From assembly GCA_023412455.1 (NCBI GenBank), contig JAEYNQ010000311.1, positions 1 to 19,452 of the forward strand: DNA of 19,452 bases, written 5' to 3'. The number at the start of each line of letters is the position of its first letter. The first letter of the stretch is position 1. Under the pieces are notes generated by a model. It was not told the origin of the DNA. It was given only the letters and a program-made list of their open reading frames with translations, and made no database searches. Shown here one piece after another: positions 1-6,999 of the stretch. The position numbers were made by a program, and so were the translations under genes. This DNA comes from Bacillota bacterium (lineage in GTDB: Bacteria; Bacillota; Clostridia; Lachnospirales; Cellulosilyticaceae).

Positions 1-45
1 TAGAAAGTAAAAAAGAATCTTAAGGATAAAGATAAGGGAACGCAG

Positions 46-624
46 ATGAAGTATATTGATTTGACATTACAAATTAAAAAGACCAATAAAGTTTATAAAT
101 GGGCAGAATTACAGCCGAAAAAAGAAAGTGTCATGGGACATGTGGGAACACATGTAGATATTTATGAATCCAAAAGTATTCCTATAGAGTATACCCAGCG
201 AAGAGGAATCCTTTTTGATGTAAGTGAAATCGTAGGCCGAGAAATTACCAGTGAGGATATTGACTTAGATTATATAAAGCCTGGAGATTTTGTACTTTTT
301 AGAACAGGCCTTATAGAACGCTTTCCTTATGGAAGCAATCGCTATTTTAAGGAGCCTATAAGTTTTTCCTGGGAGCTTATAGAGGAGCTCATAGATGAAA
401 AGATTGCCTTTATTGGACTAGATGCTCCAGATTTGCGTAAGGGCAAGGAACATGTGGAAGTAGATAAGCGGTGTGAAAAACAGGGAATTTATGTGATAGA
501 AAATTTACATAATCTTGGAGAAATTGATGTGAATAAGCCTTGTAAAATGTTAACCATGTGGTTAGAGGACCCAGAAGCCACAGGGTTAAAGTGCCGAGTT
601 ATTGCGAATCAGCCTAAGGATTAG
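46..624 (+). CDS. Cyclase-family metal-dependent hydrolase (kynurenine formamidase-like)
   Basis: A 192-aa soluble protein of the cyclase family (Pfam Cyclase; includes bacterial kynurenine formamidase KynB). Family members hydrolyse an amide or ring bond at a metal centre. The N-terminal metal motif is seen as GHVGTHVD (residues 31-38: His32, His36, Asp38). The second part of the active site is GLDAPDL (Asp126), His136 and the closing VIENLHNL (Glu152). The usual continuation of the first motif (D-x-P-x-H) is replaced by DIYESKSIP, so the third metal-side His of KynB is not in its normal place; this points to a subfamily with another substrate. No other tryptophan-catabolic gene lies nearby, so kynurenine formamidase activity is not claimed. 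The ATG follows a modest purine-rich stretch (aagggaa, 35-41). The family is confident; the substrate is unknown. Confidence 0.85.
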   Translation: MKYIDLTLQIKKTNKVYKWAELQPKKESVMGHVGTHVDIYESKSIPIEYTQRRGILFDVSEIVGREITSEDIDLDYIKPGDFVLFRTGLIERFPYGSNRYFKEPISFSWELIEELIDEKIAFIGLDAPDLRKGKEHVEVDKRCEKQGIYVIENLHNLGEIDVNKPCKMLTMWLEDPEATGLKCRVIANQPKD

Positions 625-716
625 ATGAAATAGTACTACTCTTAATCACTATAAGAGGATAATGGGGGCTAAGTTACTTATAATAAAGAGGTGTGTATGA
701 AGAAAGTTTTTTTTGG

Positions 717-722
717 TATAAT
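717..722 (+). promoter_or_regulatory. Possible -10 box upstream of the HAD operon
   Basis: TATAAT lies 66 bp before the HAD gene start in the 163-bp gap after the cyclase gene. No convincing -35 hexamer sits 16-18 bp upstream, so this is only a weak promoter candidate. It is plausible because the next four genes run in one direction with short gaps. Confidence 0.3.
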
Positions 723-787
723 AGAGTGAAAAAGCAATTAACAGCAAGTTATTATAAGCACTTGGCAAGCAGTTAGGAGACAATGAG

Positions 788-1411
788 ATGCAAATAGACA
801 GTTTAATATTTGATTTAGATGGTACATTATGGGATTCAGTAGATGGAATAGTGGCTTCTTGGAATGTAGCCCTTAAAAAGTATCCTGAAATTCAAATACA
901 ATTGACGAGAGAACAGGTTATGTCTGTTATGGGGACTCAGCTGCCTGAGATTGCACGTCGTTTTTTTGGAAATATAGCTGAAGAAAAAAGACAAGAAATC
1001 ATGAGGGTGTGTAGTCGAGAAGAGTGTCGCTATCTCAAGGAAAGGGGAGGTGTGCTTTATGAGGAACTGGAAGAAACCTTAAAGCAGCTTTCTAAAAAGT
1101 ATAAGCTCTTAATTGTAAGTAATTGTCAATGTGGCTATATAGAGGGTTTTTTAAGCTACCATCAACTAGAGAAATATTTTGTAGATATTCAAGATGCAGA
1201 GAGTACAGGGTTAACAAAGGCTGAGAACATTTTAAAGGTTATAGCACGCAATCATCTAGAGGCCCCTGTTTATGTAGGGGATACCCAAAAGGATCAAGAG
1301 AGTGCAAGAATAGCAGGTATTCCTTTTGTCTATGCTAGCTACGGGTTTGGTAAGGTAACCACTTATGATTATAAAATAAAGACCTTTAAAGAGCTCCTTC
1401 AGTTCCTTTAG
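788..1411 (+). CDS. HAD-superfamily hydrolase, phosphoglycolate phosphatase-like
   Basis: A 207-aa cytoplasmic phosphatase of the haloacid dehalogenase superfamily. All four motifs are visible. Motif I is DLDGTLWDS (Asp9 nucleophile, Asp11 acid/base). Motif II is IVSN (Ser111), motif III is the lysine of LTKAE (Lys144), and motif IV is VGDTQKD (Asp165, Asp169). The insert between motifs I and II is alpha-helical, as in the C1-capped, PGP/PGMB-like branch. Length is normal for the branch. Substrates in this group cannot be read from sequence; phosphoglycolate or a sugar phosphate is only a guess. It is the first gene of a forward run continuing into a coiled-coil protein, a YbaK deacylase and exonuclease III, which could reflect a housekeeping or damage-repair grouping. 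Confidence 0.88.
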   Translation: MQIDSLIFDLDGTLWDSVDGIVASWNVALKKYPEIQIQLTREQVMSVMGTQLPEIARRFFGNIAEEKRQEIMRVCSREECRYLKERGGVLYEELEETLKQLSKKYKLLIVSNCQCGYIEGFLSYHQLEKYFVDIQDAESTGLTKAENILKVIARNHLEAPVYVGDTQKDQESARIAGIPFVYASYGFGKVTTYDYKIKTFKELLQFL

Positions 1412-1461
1412 AACTAAGAAGTTCATTTATTATGATTCGTACTAAAGAGGGGGAGAATAGG

Positions 1462-2409
1462 ATGGATAACGAAAAGTTAAATGAAATAAGGCAAGAGATA
1501 AAAAATAAGAAAGCACTCCAGGAACGCCTAGAAAGGGCCAAGGTGCAGCTAGAAGAGGCTCGCCGAGAAGAGGAAGCCTTTTTACATAAGTTACAAAAGG
1601 AGAGCAAGGATGTAGAAGTCTTACAAAAAGAGAGCTTTAGTGCCTTACTTTTTAAATTAATAAGTAAATATGAGGATAAGCTGGCCAAGGAGCAACAAGA
1701 AATGCTTGAAGCCAAATGGGCTTATGACCAAAAGGTTCAGTATGTAAAGGATGTAAGAGAAGATGTAGCCCAGCTCCAAGAAAGAATAGCTTTAATAAGG
1801 AATGATGAAGAACAATATAATGAAGAACTAAAATGTCGAGAAGCAAGGTTAAGTCTAGATAAGGATTCTCCATTTTACGCAACCTATGATGCTTTTGAGA
1901 AAAAAGAAAATGAATTAGGAAAACAAATCTTTGAGATAAATGAAGCCCTTGCTGAAGGAAAAGCGGCAAGGCGTATAGGGGAAACAGCAGAAAGCTTATT
2001 GGATAGTGCCCATAATTGGGCTACCTACGATGCCTTTGCCAAGGGAGGGATCTTATCCCATATGGCTAAATATGATAAAATCGATAGTGCCCAAGAAGCT
2101 ATTAATCAATTACAGAACCAACTGGCTCGGTTTACAAGAGAACTAAAAGATGTAGAGAATATCTATCTAGAAGGCTCCTTTGGAATAGATACTGGCACTA
2201 GGGTCGTTGATTTTTGGTTTGATAACATCTTTACAGACCTGAATGTACGGAGTAAAATAGCCAGTGATAGAGACAGAGTGGCTGAGCTTATTAATAGGGT
2301 CGAGAATGCCCTTCATAAGCTCAATGAAAAGAAAAATAGTTTAAGTCATGAACTTGAACAAATTAAAAATCAAAAAGAAGAGCTTCTCGTTAAGCAAATG
2401 GGGAACTAA
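1462..2409 (+). CDS. Unknown long coiled-coil protein
   Basis: I do not recognise a family. The protein is 315 aa if started at the ATG at 1462, which follows an AGAGGGGGA ribosome binding site (1446-1454) at good spacing. An in-frame ATG at 1432 has no such site and would only add ten residues. Heptad-like, Glu/Lys/Gln-rich helix covers roughly residues 1-135 and again about 205-315 (for example RELKDVEN, NRVENALHKLNEKK). A less charged central part (about 145-205) contains two echoes of an ATYDAF motif: FYATYDAFEKKE and NWATYDAFAKGG. There is no signal peptide or membrane segment, so it is probably cytoplasmic. It lies 17 bp before the YbaK gene and probably shares its mRNA. A structural, DNA-organising or partner-scaffold role is possible but not shown. 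Confidence 0.85.
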   Translation: MDNEKLNEIRQEIKNKKALQERLERAKVQLEEARREEEAFLHKLQKESKDVEVLQKESFSALLFKLISKYEDKLAKEQQEMLEAKWAYDQKVQYVKDVREDVAQLQERIALIRNDEEQYNEELKCREARLSLDKDSPFYATYDAFEKKENELGKQIFEINEALAEGKAARRIGETAESLLDSAHNWATYDAFAKGGILSHMAKYDKIDSAQEAINQLQNQLARFTRELKDVENIYLEGSFGIDTGTRVVDFWFDNIFTDLNVRSKIASDRDRVAELINRVENALHKLNEKKNSLSHELEQIKNQKEELLVKQMGN

Positions 2410-2426
2410 AGAAAGAGGATAAGAAA

Positions 2427-2885
2427 ATGGGTGTATGTGAGGTTGAGAACTTTTTTAAAGAAAAAAATATAAAGAAGCAGATTATCTTTTTAGATGAAAG
2501 CAGTGCCACAGTTCCTTTGGCAGCTAAAGCTTTAGGCATAGAAGAAGCCCGGATTGCTAAGACATTAGCCTTTAATGGTAAAGAGGAAAGCTTGGTGGTT
2601 GTTGCAAGAGGAACGGCAAAGATTGACAATGGCAAATATAAGGCCACTTTTGGCACCAAGGCTAAGATGATGAGTTTTGAGGAGACCCTTGAGAAGACAG
2701 GTCATCCTGTAGGAGGTGTCTGTCCTTTTGGACTCCCTGAAGAGGTAGCGGTTTATCTGGATGAGAGCTTAAAAGAGTTTGATAGCGTCTATCCAGCAGC
2801 AGGAGGGAACCATACGGCAGTCGAGATGACACCAGGAGAATTAGAAGAGTTAACAGGGGGAACATGGGTAGATGTTTGTAAATAA
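2427..2885 (+). CDS. YbaK/EbsC-family aminoacyl-tRNA deacylase
   Basis: A 152-aa single-domain protein of the YbaK/ProX family, which hydrolyses misacylated tRNA (YbaK itself clears Cys-tRNA(Pro)). Visible family marks are the conserved lysine in RIAKTLAF (Lys45), the strand-loop VVARGTAKID (58-67), and the glycine-rich substrate loop GHPVGGVCPFG (92-102). The late GGGNHT-type loop is seen as PAAGGNHTAVEMTP. Length is typical for a free-standing member. The ribosome binding site is GAGGAT just before the ATG. It sits 17 bp after the coiled-coil gene and 25 bp before exonuclease III, consistent with one transcript. Which misacylated tRNA it edits (Cys-tRNA(Pro), Ala-tRNA(Pro) or other) cannot be decided from motifs alone. 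Confidence 0.9.
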   Translation: MGVCEVENFFKEKNIKKQIIFLDESSATVPLAAKALGIEEARIAKTLAFNGKEESLVVVARGTAKIDNGKYKATFGTKAKMMSFEETLEKTGHPVGGVCPFGLPEEVAVYLDESLKEFDSVYPAAGGNHTAVEMTPGELEELTGGTWVDVCK

Positions 2886-2910
2886 ATTTCAAAGGTAAAG
2901 GAGAAAAAGT

Positions 2911-3669
2911 ATGAAATGTATATCCTGGAATGTTAATGGCCTAAGAGCTTGTATCACCAAGGGTTTTTTAGACTATTTTAAAGAAAGTGATGCGGATATT
3001 GTCTGCTTACAAGAAATCAAATTGCAAGAAGGGCAAATCCAACTGGAGCTCCCGGGGTATTTTCAGTACTTTAATTATGCAGAAAAAAAAGGTTATTCAG
3101 GAACAGCTATTTTTAGCAAAAAAGAACCTTTAAAAGTACAGTATGGGCTAGGGATTCCTCATCATGATACGGAAGGACGAGTGATTACTTTAGAATTTGA
3201 GCAGTTTTATATGGTAACAGTATATACTCCCAATTCTCAAAGTGAATTAGCCCGTCTTAACTACCGTATGGAATGGGAAGATGACTTCAGGGCTTATTTA
3301 AAGAAGTTAGATGAAGTAAAACCTGTTATTTTATGTGGGGACTTGAATGTAGCTCATCAACCCATTGATTTAAAAAATCCTAAGAGCAATGAGCAAAATG
3401 CAGGTTATAGCAAAGAAGAGCGAGGAAAATTTAAAGAGCTGTTAGAAGCAGGTTTTATAGATACCTTTAGATATTTCTATCCTGAGCAAGAAGGCGCTTA
3501 TAGTTGGTGGTCTTATCGTTTTAAAGCAAGAGCCAACAATGCAGGATGGCGTATTGACTATTTTATTGTTTCTAAGCGTTTAGAAAATAAGCTTTTAGGG
3601 GCAGAGATTCATTCACAAATATTAGGCTCAGATCATTGTCCTGTGGCTTTGAAAATTGATATAGATTAA
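2911..3669 (+). CDS. exoA: Exodeoxyribonuclease III / AP endonuclease
   Basis: A 252-aa Mg2+-dependent nuclease of the exonuclease-endonuclease-phosphatase fold. It cuts DNA at abasic sites and degrades 3' ends in base-excision repair. The motifs appear in order: SWNVNGLRA (N-terminus), CLQEIK (metal ligand Glu35), GYSGTAIFSK (61-70), VYTPNSQ (Tyr105), CGDLNVAH (Asp144, Asn146), GWRIDYFIVS (212-221) and GSDHCPV (Asp241-His242 catalytic pair). All catalytic positions are intact and length is normal for the Gram-positive ExoA branch. The ribosome binding site GGAG precedes the ATG. It is the last gene of the forward run that starts with the HAD phosphatase and is followed directly by a strong hairpin terminator shared with the convergent threonine ammonia-lyase gene. 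Confidence 0.95.
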   Translation: MKCISWNVNGLRACITKGFLDYFKESDADIVCLQEIKLQEGQIQLELPGYFQYFNYAEKKGYSGTAIFSKKEPLKVQYGLGIPHHDTEGRVITLEFEQFYMVTVYTPNSQSELARLNYRMEWEDDFRAYLKKLDEVKPVILCGDLNVAHQPIDLKNPKSNEQNAGYSKEERGKFKELLEAGFIDTFRYFYPEQEGAYSWWSYRFKARANNAGWRIDYFIVSKRLENKLLGAEIHSQILGSDHCPVALKIDID

Positions 3670-3693
3670 AAGCTTTTCATTAGAAAGGACTTA

Positions 3694-3737
3694 AAAAAAG
3701 GCCTAAAAAAGGCCTAAAAAACGCCTAAAAAACGCCT
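3694..3737. repeat. Four tandem 11-bp units (AAAAAANGCCT)
   Basis: Four perfectly phased 11-bp units run head to tail. The first two are AAAAAAGGCCT (3694-3704, 3705-3715) and the last two AAAAAACGCCT (3716-3726, 3727-3737). The fourth unit forms the upstream arm of the adjoining terminator hairpin, so the array looks like a duplicated terminator arm. Read on the reverse strand it supplies four successive T6-T7 runs after the hairpin. Confidence 0.9.
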
Positions 3738-3781
3738 AATGTGTCCTCCGATGGGTGAGAGGACAGGTTAGGCGTTTTTTT
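3727..3781. terminator. Bidirectional intrinsic terminator between exoA and the threonine ammonia-lyase gene
   Basis: An outer 13-bp stem pairs 3727-3739 with 3768-3780 (AAAAAACGCCTAA against TTAGGCGTTTTTT). A 2-by-2 internal loop separates it from a 7-bp inner stem (TGTCCTC 3742-3748 with GAGGACA 3759-3765). The loop is 10 nt. The outer arms supply a T run in both directions, so it can end both convergent genes. Confidence 0.9.
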
Positions 3782-3801
3782 GTATCTAGAGATCTTAAAA
3801 G

Positions 3802-5022
3802 CTAATAAATAATATCTACAGTGTAACCCTCTTTTTCTAAGGTTTTAATCACTTCTTGGATATGTTCATGGCCATTGGTTTCTACAGTGACTTCTAAGGC
3901 AACATGCTTGAGACGATCGAGGGCTTTAAATTGGTTATGATCCAGCTTAACTACGTTGGCCCCTACGTTGGCAAGAATCTCAGCTATTTTTACTAATTGA
4001 CCGGGTGTATCCTTGAGCTTAACGGAGAAGCAGAAAAGGCGACCTCTTGAATAAAGACCATGGTTAAGGAGGGAGGACATAGTTAGGACATCAATATTCC
4101 CACCACTAATAATGGAAACCACCTTTTTATTTTGTACATTCAGCTTTTTGAGAGCGGCTACAGAAAGGGCACCTGTTGCTTCAGCTACAAGCTTATGTTT
4201 TTCAACCAATAGAAAGATGGCTTCAATAAGGTTATGGTCATTTAAGGTAATAATGCCATCCACATACTGTTTAATTAAATCAAAAGTAAGAGTACCAGGT
4301 GTTCTAACAGCTGCACCATCTGCAATGGTATCTACAGATGGAAGACTTACAATACTACCTGAATCTAAAGAAAGCTTCATGGATTGTGCCCCTTTAGACT
4401 CTACACCAATAATTTGAATGTTAGGATTAAGTGCCTTGGCAGCTACAGCAATCCCACTAATAAGGCCACCGCCACCTACAGGGACAAGAATAATATCTGT
4501 ATTAGGGAGCTCCTCTAAAATTTCAAGGGCAATGGTACCTTGACCAGCCATAACATCCACGTCATCAAAGGGATGAATAAAAGTATAGCCTTTGGCTTTT
4601 TCTAGGCGACGGGCTTCTTCATAGGCTTCATCATATATATCACCAGCTAGAACCACATGAGCCCCTAGGTTTTTAGTGGCTTGAATTTTAATAAGGGGTG
4701 TTGTTTTAGGCATCACAATGGTGACGTCAATACCCAGTGCTTGACCAGAAAAGGCTACACCTTGGGCATGGTTACCAGCAGAAGAGGCAATAAGACCATG
4801 GGCCTTCTCTTCCTCGGAAAGCTTGCTTATTTTATTAAGAGCACCTCTTAATTTAAAGGCACCCGTTAATTGAAGATTTTCTGGTTTTAAATAAATATCA
4901 TTATTAAATTCTTTACTCAAGTCACGACTTCGAATAAGTTTAGTAAAGATACAAGTATTTTTTATACGTTCTCTTGCATCTAGAATTTCTTGCAAAGTAA
5001 GTGAAGCAGTATATTCGGACAT
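3802..5022 (-). CDS. ilvA: Threonine ammonia-lyase (threonine dehydratase), ACT-domain form
   Basis: A 406-aa PLP enzyme converting threonine to 2-oxobutyrate and ammonia. The PLP lysine is in LTGAFKLRGA (Lys57). The substrate loop is SSAGNHAQG (80-88) and the phosphate-binding loop is GGGGL (183-187). A single C-terminal ACT domain (about 329-406, starting LFCFSVKLKDTPG) marks the roughly 400-aa one-ACT branch (IlvA_1Cterm type), shorter than the two-ACT biosynthetic enzyme of E. coli. I start at the ATG at 5022 because TAGGAGA lies just before it; a longer frame to 5094 adds a hydrophobic stretch with no ribosome binding site and no match to the family. No isoleucine biosynthesis genes are adjacent, so a catabolic role (tdcB-like) is equally possible. 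A TATAAT on the reverse strand (5089-5084) is a possible -10 box without a good -35. Confidence 0.93.
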   Translation of the reverse strand: MSEYTASLTLQEILDARERIKNTCIFTKLIRSRDLSKEFNNDIYLKPENLQLTGAFKLRGALNKISKLSEEEKAHGLIASSAGNHAQGVAFSGQALGIDVTIVMPKTTPLIKIQATKNLGAHVVLAGDIYDEAYEEARRLEKAKGYTFIHPFDDVDVMAGQGTIALEILEELPNTDIILVPVGGGGLISGIAVAAKALNPNIQIIGVESKGAQSMKLSLDSGSIVSLPSVDTIADGAAVRTPGTLTFDLIKQYVDGIITLNDHNLIEAIFLLVEKHKLVAEATGALSVAALKKLNVQNKKVVSIISGGNIDVLTMSSLLNHGLYSRGRLFCFSVKLKDTPGQLVKIAEILANVGANVVKLDHNQFKALDRLKHVALEVTVETNGHEHIQEVIKTLEKEGYTVDIIY

Positions 5023-5164
5023 GCACAATCTCCTAACTGTCAAACTATTAAATTTTATGTAAAAATATAAAAATACAATATTTATTATAATCAATTGTGA
5101 ATATAAAAGTAAATAAAAACATAAAAAATAACTTTAAAGAGATATTTTGTAGATAAGTTTGATG

Positions 5165-5170
5165 TATAAT
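5165..5170 (+). promoter_or_regulatory. Possible -10 box for the DHH phosphoesterase gene
   Basis: TATAAT lies 102 bp before the DHH gene in the 249-bp divergent spacer (5023-5271). The -35 region is AT-rich without a clear TTGACA, so the call is tentative. Apart from this and the reverse-strand -10 candidate near 5084-5089, I see nothing definite in the spacer. Confidence 0.35.
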
Positions 5171-5271
5171 ATGTAGAGAGTGGAGATGTAGAAATCAATA
5201 AATGTATAAACTGGTATATCTATAACCTAAAAGTATATAGATATAAGTAGAAGAGCAATGGGGGGGTTAGG

Positions 5272-6765
5272 ATGAAATTATCTGAATTAAATGAATACCA
5301 AGATATTGTTATTCAATGTCATGACAATCCGGATCCGGATACTATTGGAGCAGGTTATGCTTTGTATTATTATTTTAAAGAGCGAGGGAGAAAAGTAAGG
5401 CTAATATATAGTGGTCATTTGACGATTACAAAGCCCAATGTTCGCCTTATTGTGGAAGAATTAGATATTCCACTGGAATATGTGAAAACCGTTGAAATAC
5501 CCCAGTTATTAATAACTGTAGACTGTCAATATGGAGCAAGTAATGTGACTCATTTTGAAGCACCTGAGGTGGTTGTGGTGGACCATCATGAACAAGAGAT
5601 CAAAGACTTAGATAGGAAACGTATACAAGTAGGTTTAGCCAGTGCCTGTACGGTTGTGTGGAATATGCTTATGGAACAAGGGGTGGATGTCAATAGATGG
5701 CCTAATGTAGCTACCGCTTTATATTATGGACTTTTTACGGATAGTGCAGGTTTTTCAGAAGTTAGACACCCTTTAGATAAGGATATGCGAGACGAATTAA
5801 AGGTGGATGAGGCGCTCATTAGACGACTTAAAAATGCTGTTCTAACTTTGTCAGAGTTGGAGATAGCAGGTATGGCACTCATTAGACATTCTTATAATTT
5901 AAGGAATCGATTTGTAGTAGTAAAAGCAAAGGAGTGCGACCCCAATATACTAGGCTTTATAAGTGATTTAGCCATTCAAGTGGATAGTGTGAATGTCTGT
6001 CTTGTGTACAATGAAACCATTCATGGTATTAAATTTTCAGTGCGAAGTTGTGTAAAGGAAGTTATGGCCAATGAGCTAGCCAGCTATTTATGCCAGAATA
6101 TAGGCTCAGGTGGAGGGCATATTGATAAAGCGGGAGGATTCATTAATGTCAGAGATTTTAATAGGAATAATGCCCACTTAAATGCAGACGAATTTTTCTT
6201 AAGGCGCTTAACCAAGTACTACAAATCCTTTGATGTAATAGATGCATTAGAGTACTCTTTAAACAAGGAGGATTTTATGCTCTATAGGAAAAATCCTGTT
6301 GTTTTAGGAATGGTTCCACTATGTGATATAACCTTAGTAGGTTCTACCCTATGTATACGAACCATAGAGGGGGATATTAATGTACAGGTAGAGGAGGGGC
6401 TTTACCTATTGATTGGGAAAAAAGGGGAGATTCGTCCTATTGATAAAGAAAAGTTTCAAAGAAATTATAAGAAAATAGATGGCCTATGTGAACTGGAGTT
6501 TAATTATTTTCCTACCATACGTAATAAAGGAGGCCAAGTAACCTTAAGACTAAAGGACTATATTTATAGTTGTGTGGCTGAAGGCAATAGCTATTTTTAT
6601 GCAAAGCCTTTAGTAAAAAGTGTTAAGCTCTTTCCTTGGTGGGATAGGCTACGCTATATTTATGGCAAGCCACAGGATTATCTCATTATATCCCAAGAAG
6701 ATAATAAAGACATGGATATTATAGATAAAAAGACTTTTCTCCAAACTTATAGTAAGGTAGTTTAA
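5272..6765 (+). CDS. DHH/DHHA1 phosphoesterase with duplicated C-terminal module
   Basis: A 497-aa protein whose first about 320 residues match the NrnA/GdpP-type DHH-DHHA1 hydrolases, Mn2+ enzymes that act on nanoRNAs, pAp or cyclic dinucleotides. Metal motifs are HDNPDPD (17-23), TVDC (Asp84), VVDHHEQ (Asp104-His105-His106) and FTDSAGF (Asp157). The DHHA1 motif is GSGGGHIDKAGGF (278-290). There is no membrane segment, so it is not GdpP-like in layout. NrnA is usually a little over 300 aa; the extra about 175 residues seem to hold two copies of one small module. One ends in GLYLLIGKKGEIRPIDKEKF (376-395); the other is the QDYLII...IIDKKTFLQTYSKV stretch (468-496). Both resemble the PGDYG-type small domain. 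The ATG at 5272 follows a G-rich leader. The enzyme class is confident; the substrate is open. Confidence 0.88.
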   Translation: MKLSELNEYQDIVIQCHDNPDPDTIGAGYALYYYFKERGRKVRLIYSGHLTITKPNVRLIVEELDIPLEYVKTVEIPQLLITVDCQYGASNVTHFEAPEVVVVDHHEQEIKDLDRKRIQVGLASACTVVWNMLMEQGVDVNRWPNVATALYYGLFTDSAGFSEVRHPLDKDMRDELKVDEALIRRLKNAVLTLSELEIAGMALIRHSYNLRNRFVVVKAKECDPNILGFISDLAIQVDSVNVCLVYNETIHGIKFSVRSCVKEVMANELASYLCQNIGSGGGHIDKAGGFINVRDFNRNNAHLNADEFFLRRLTKYYKSFDVIDALEYSLNKEDFMLYRKNPVVLGMVPLCDITLVGSTLCIRTIEGDINVQVEEGLYLLIGKKGEIRPIDKEKFQRNYKKIDGLCELEFNYFPTIRNKGGQVTLRLKDYIYSCVAEGNSYFYAKPLVKSVKLFPWWDRLRYIYGKPQDYLIISQEDNKDMDIIDKKTFLQTYSKVV

Positions 6766-6836
6766 GTACATAATAAAAAACGTCATACATCTTAAAGCAC
6801 CCAAAGAATGCCACTTAAAAGGCAAAATAAAGCTTT

Positions 6837-6868
6837 AGAAAGACACTGGACAAAAACAGTGTCTTTCT
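6837..6868 (+). terminator. Hairpin terminator after the DHH gene
   Basis: A perfect 12-bp stem pairs 6837-6848 with 6857-6868 (AGAAAGACACTG with CAGTGTCTTTCT), with an 8-nt loop GACAAAAA. The following sequence is only moderately T-rich (TGCTT), so it may be leaky. It separates the DHH gene from the PadR operon. Confidence 0.7.
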
Positions 6869-6872
6869 TGCT

Positions 6873-6917
6873 TAATATTAAAATATACCTTGACAGGTGA
6901 GGTATATTTTAATATTA
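6873..6917. promoter_or_regulatory. Perfect 17-bp inverted repeat, probable PadR operator
   Basis: The left arm 6873-6889 (TAATATTAAAATATACC) is the exact reverse complement of the right arm 6901-6917, around an 11-bp spacer containing the -35 hexamer. A dimer bound here would block the promoter, fitting autoregulation by the PadR protein encoded next. A ten-base partial copy, TGAGGTATAT, occurs at 6898-6907 and again at 6941-6950, possibly a second site. The binding protein is inferred from position only. Confidence 0.65.
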
Positions 6918-6918
6918 T
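6890..6918 (+). promoter_or_regulatory. Sigma-A promoter of the PadR operon
   Basis: TTGACA (6890-6895), a 17-bp spacer and TATTAT (6913-6918) give a near-consensus housekeeping promoter. Transcription should start near 6925, about 75 nt before the PadR start codon. The -35 box lies in the spacer of a perfect inverted repeat and the -10 box overlaps its right arm. Confidence 0.8.
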
Positions 6919-6999
6919 AGTAATGTAATACTTCATCACATGAGGTATATAACCAATAATTATATCATTTATTCATTTATACACGAAAGAGAGGGAGCT

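Noticed and set aside
639..657. CTCTTA/TAAGAG stem-loop after the cyclase gene
   Set aside because: Only six base pairs with no T tract; too weak to call a terminator.
1386..1969. Reverse-strand open frames opposite the coiled-coil gene
   Set aside because: They are Leu/Ser-rich complements of a Glu/Lys-rich coding region, with no motifs and no room for their own signals.
3694..3737. Tandem units as a CRISPR-like or replication iteron array
   Set aside because: Units are 11 bp with no spacers, and the last one is plainly the arm of a terminator hairpin.
5023..5094. N-terminal extension of the threonine ammonia-lyase with a hydrophobic stretch
   Set aside because: It is low-complexity AT-rich sequence without a ribosome binding site; TAGGAGA and family alignment support the ATG at 5022.
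6923..6941. ATGT-N11-ACAT as a classical PadR site
   Set aside because: The B. subtilis PadR site has an 8-bp spacer; the 11-bp spacing and short half-sites make this likely chance, and the 17-bp palindrome is far stronger.
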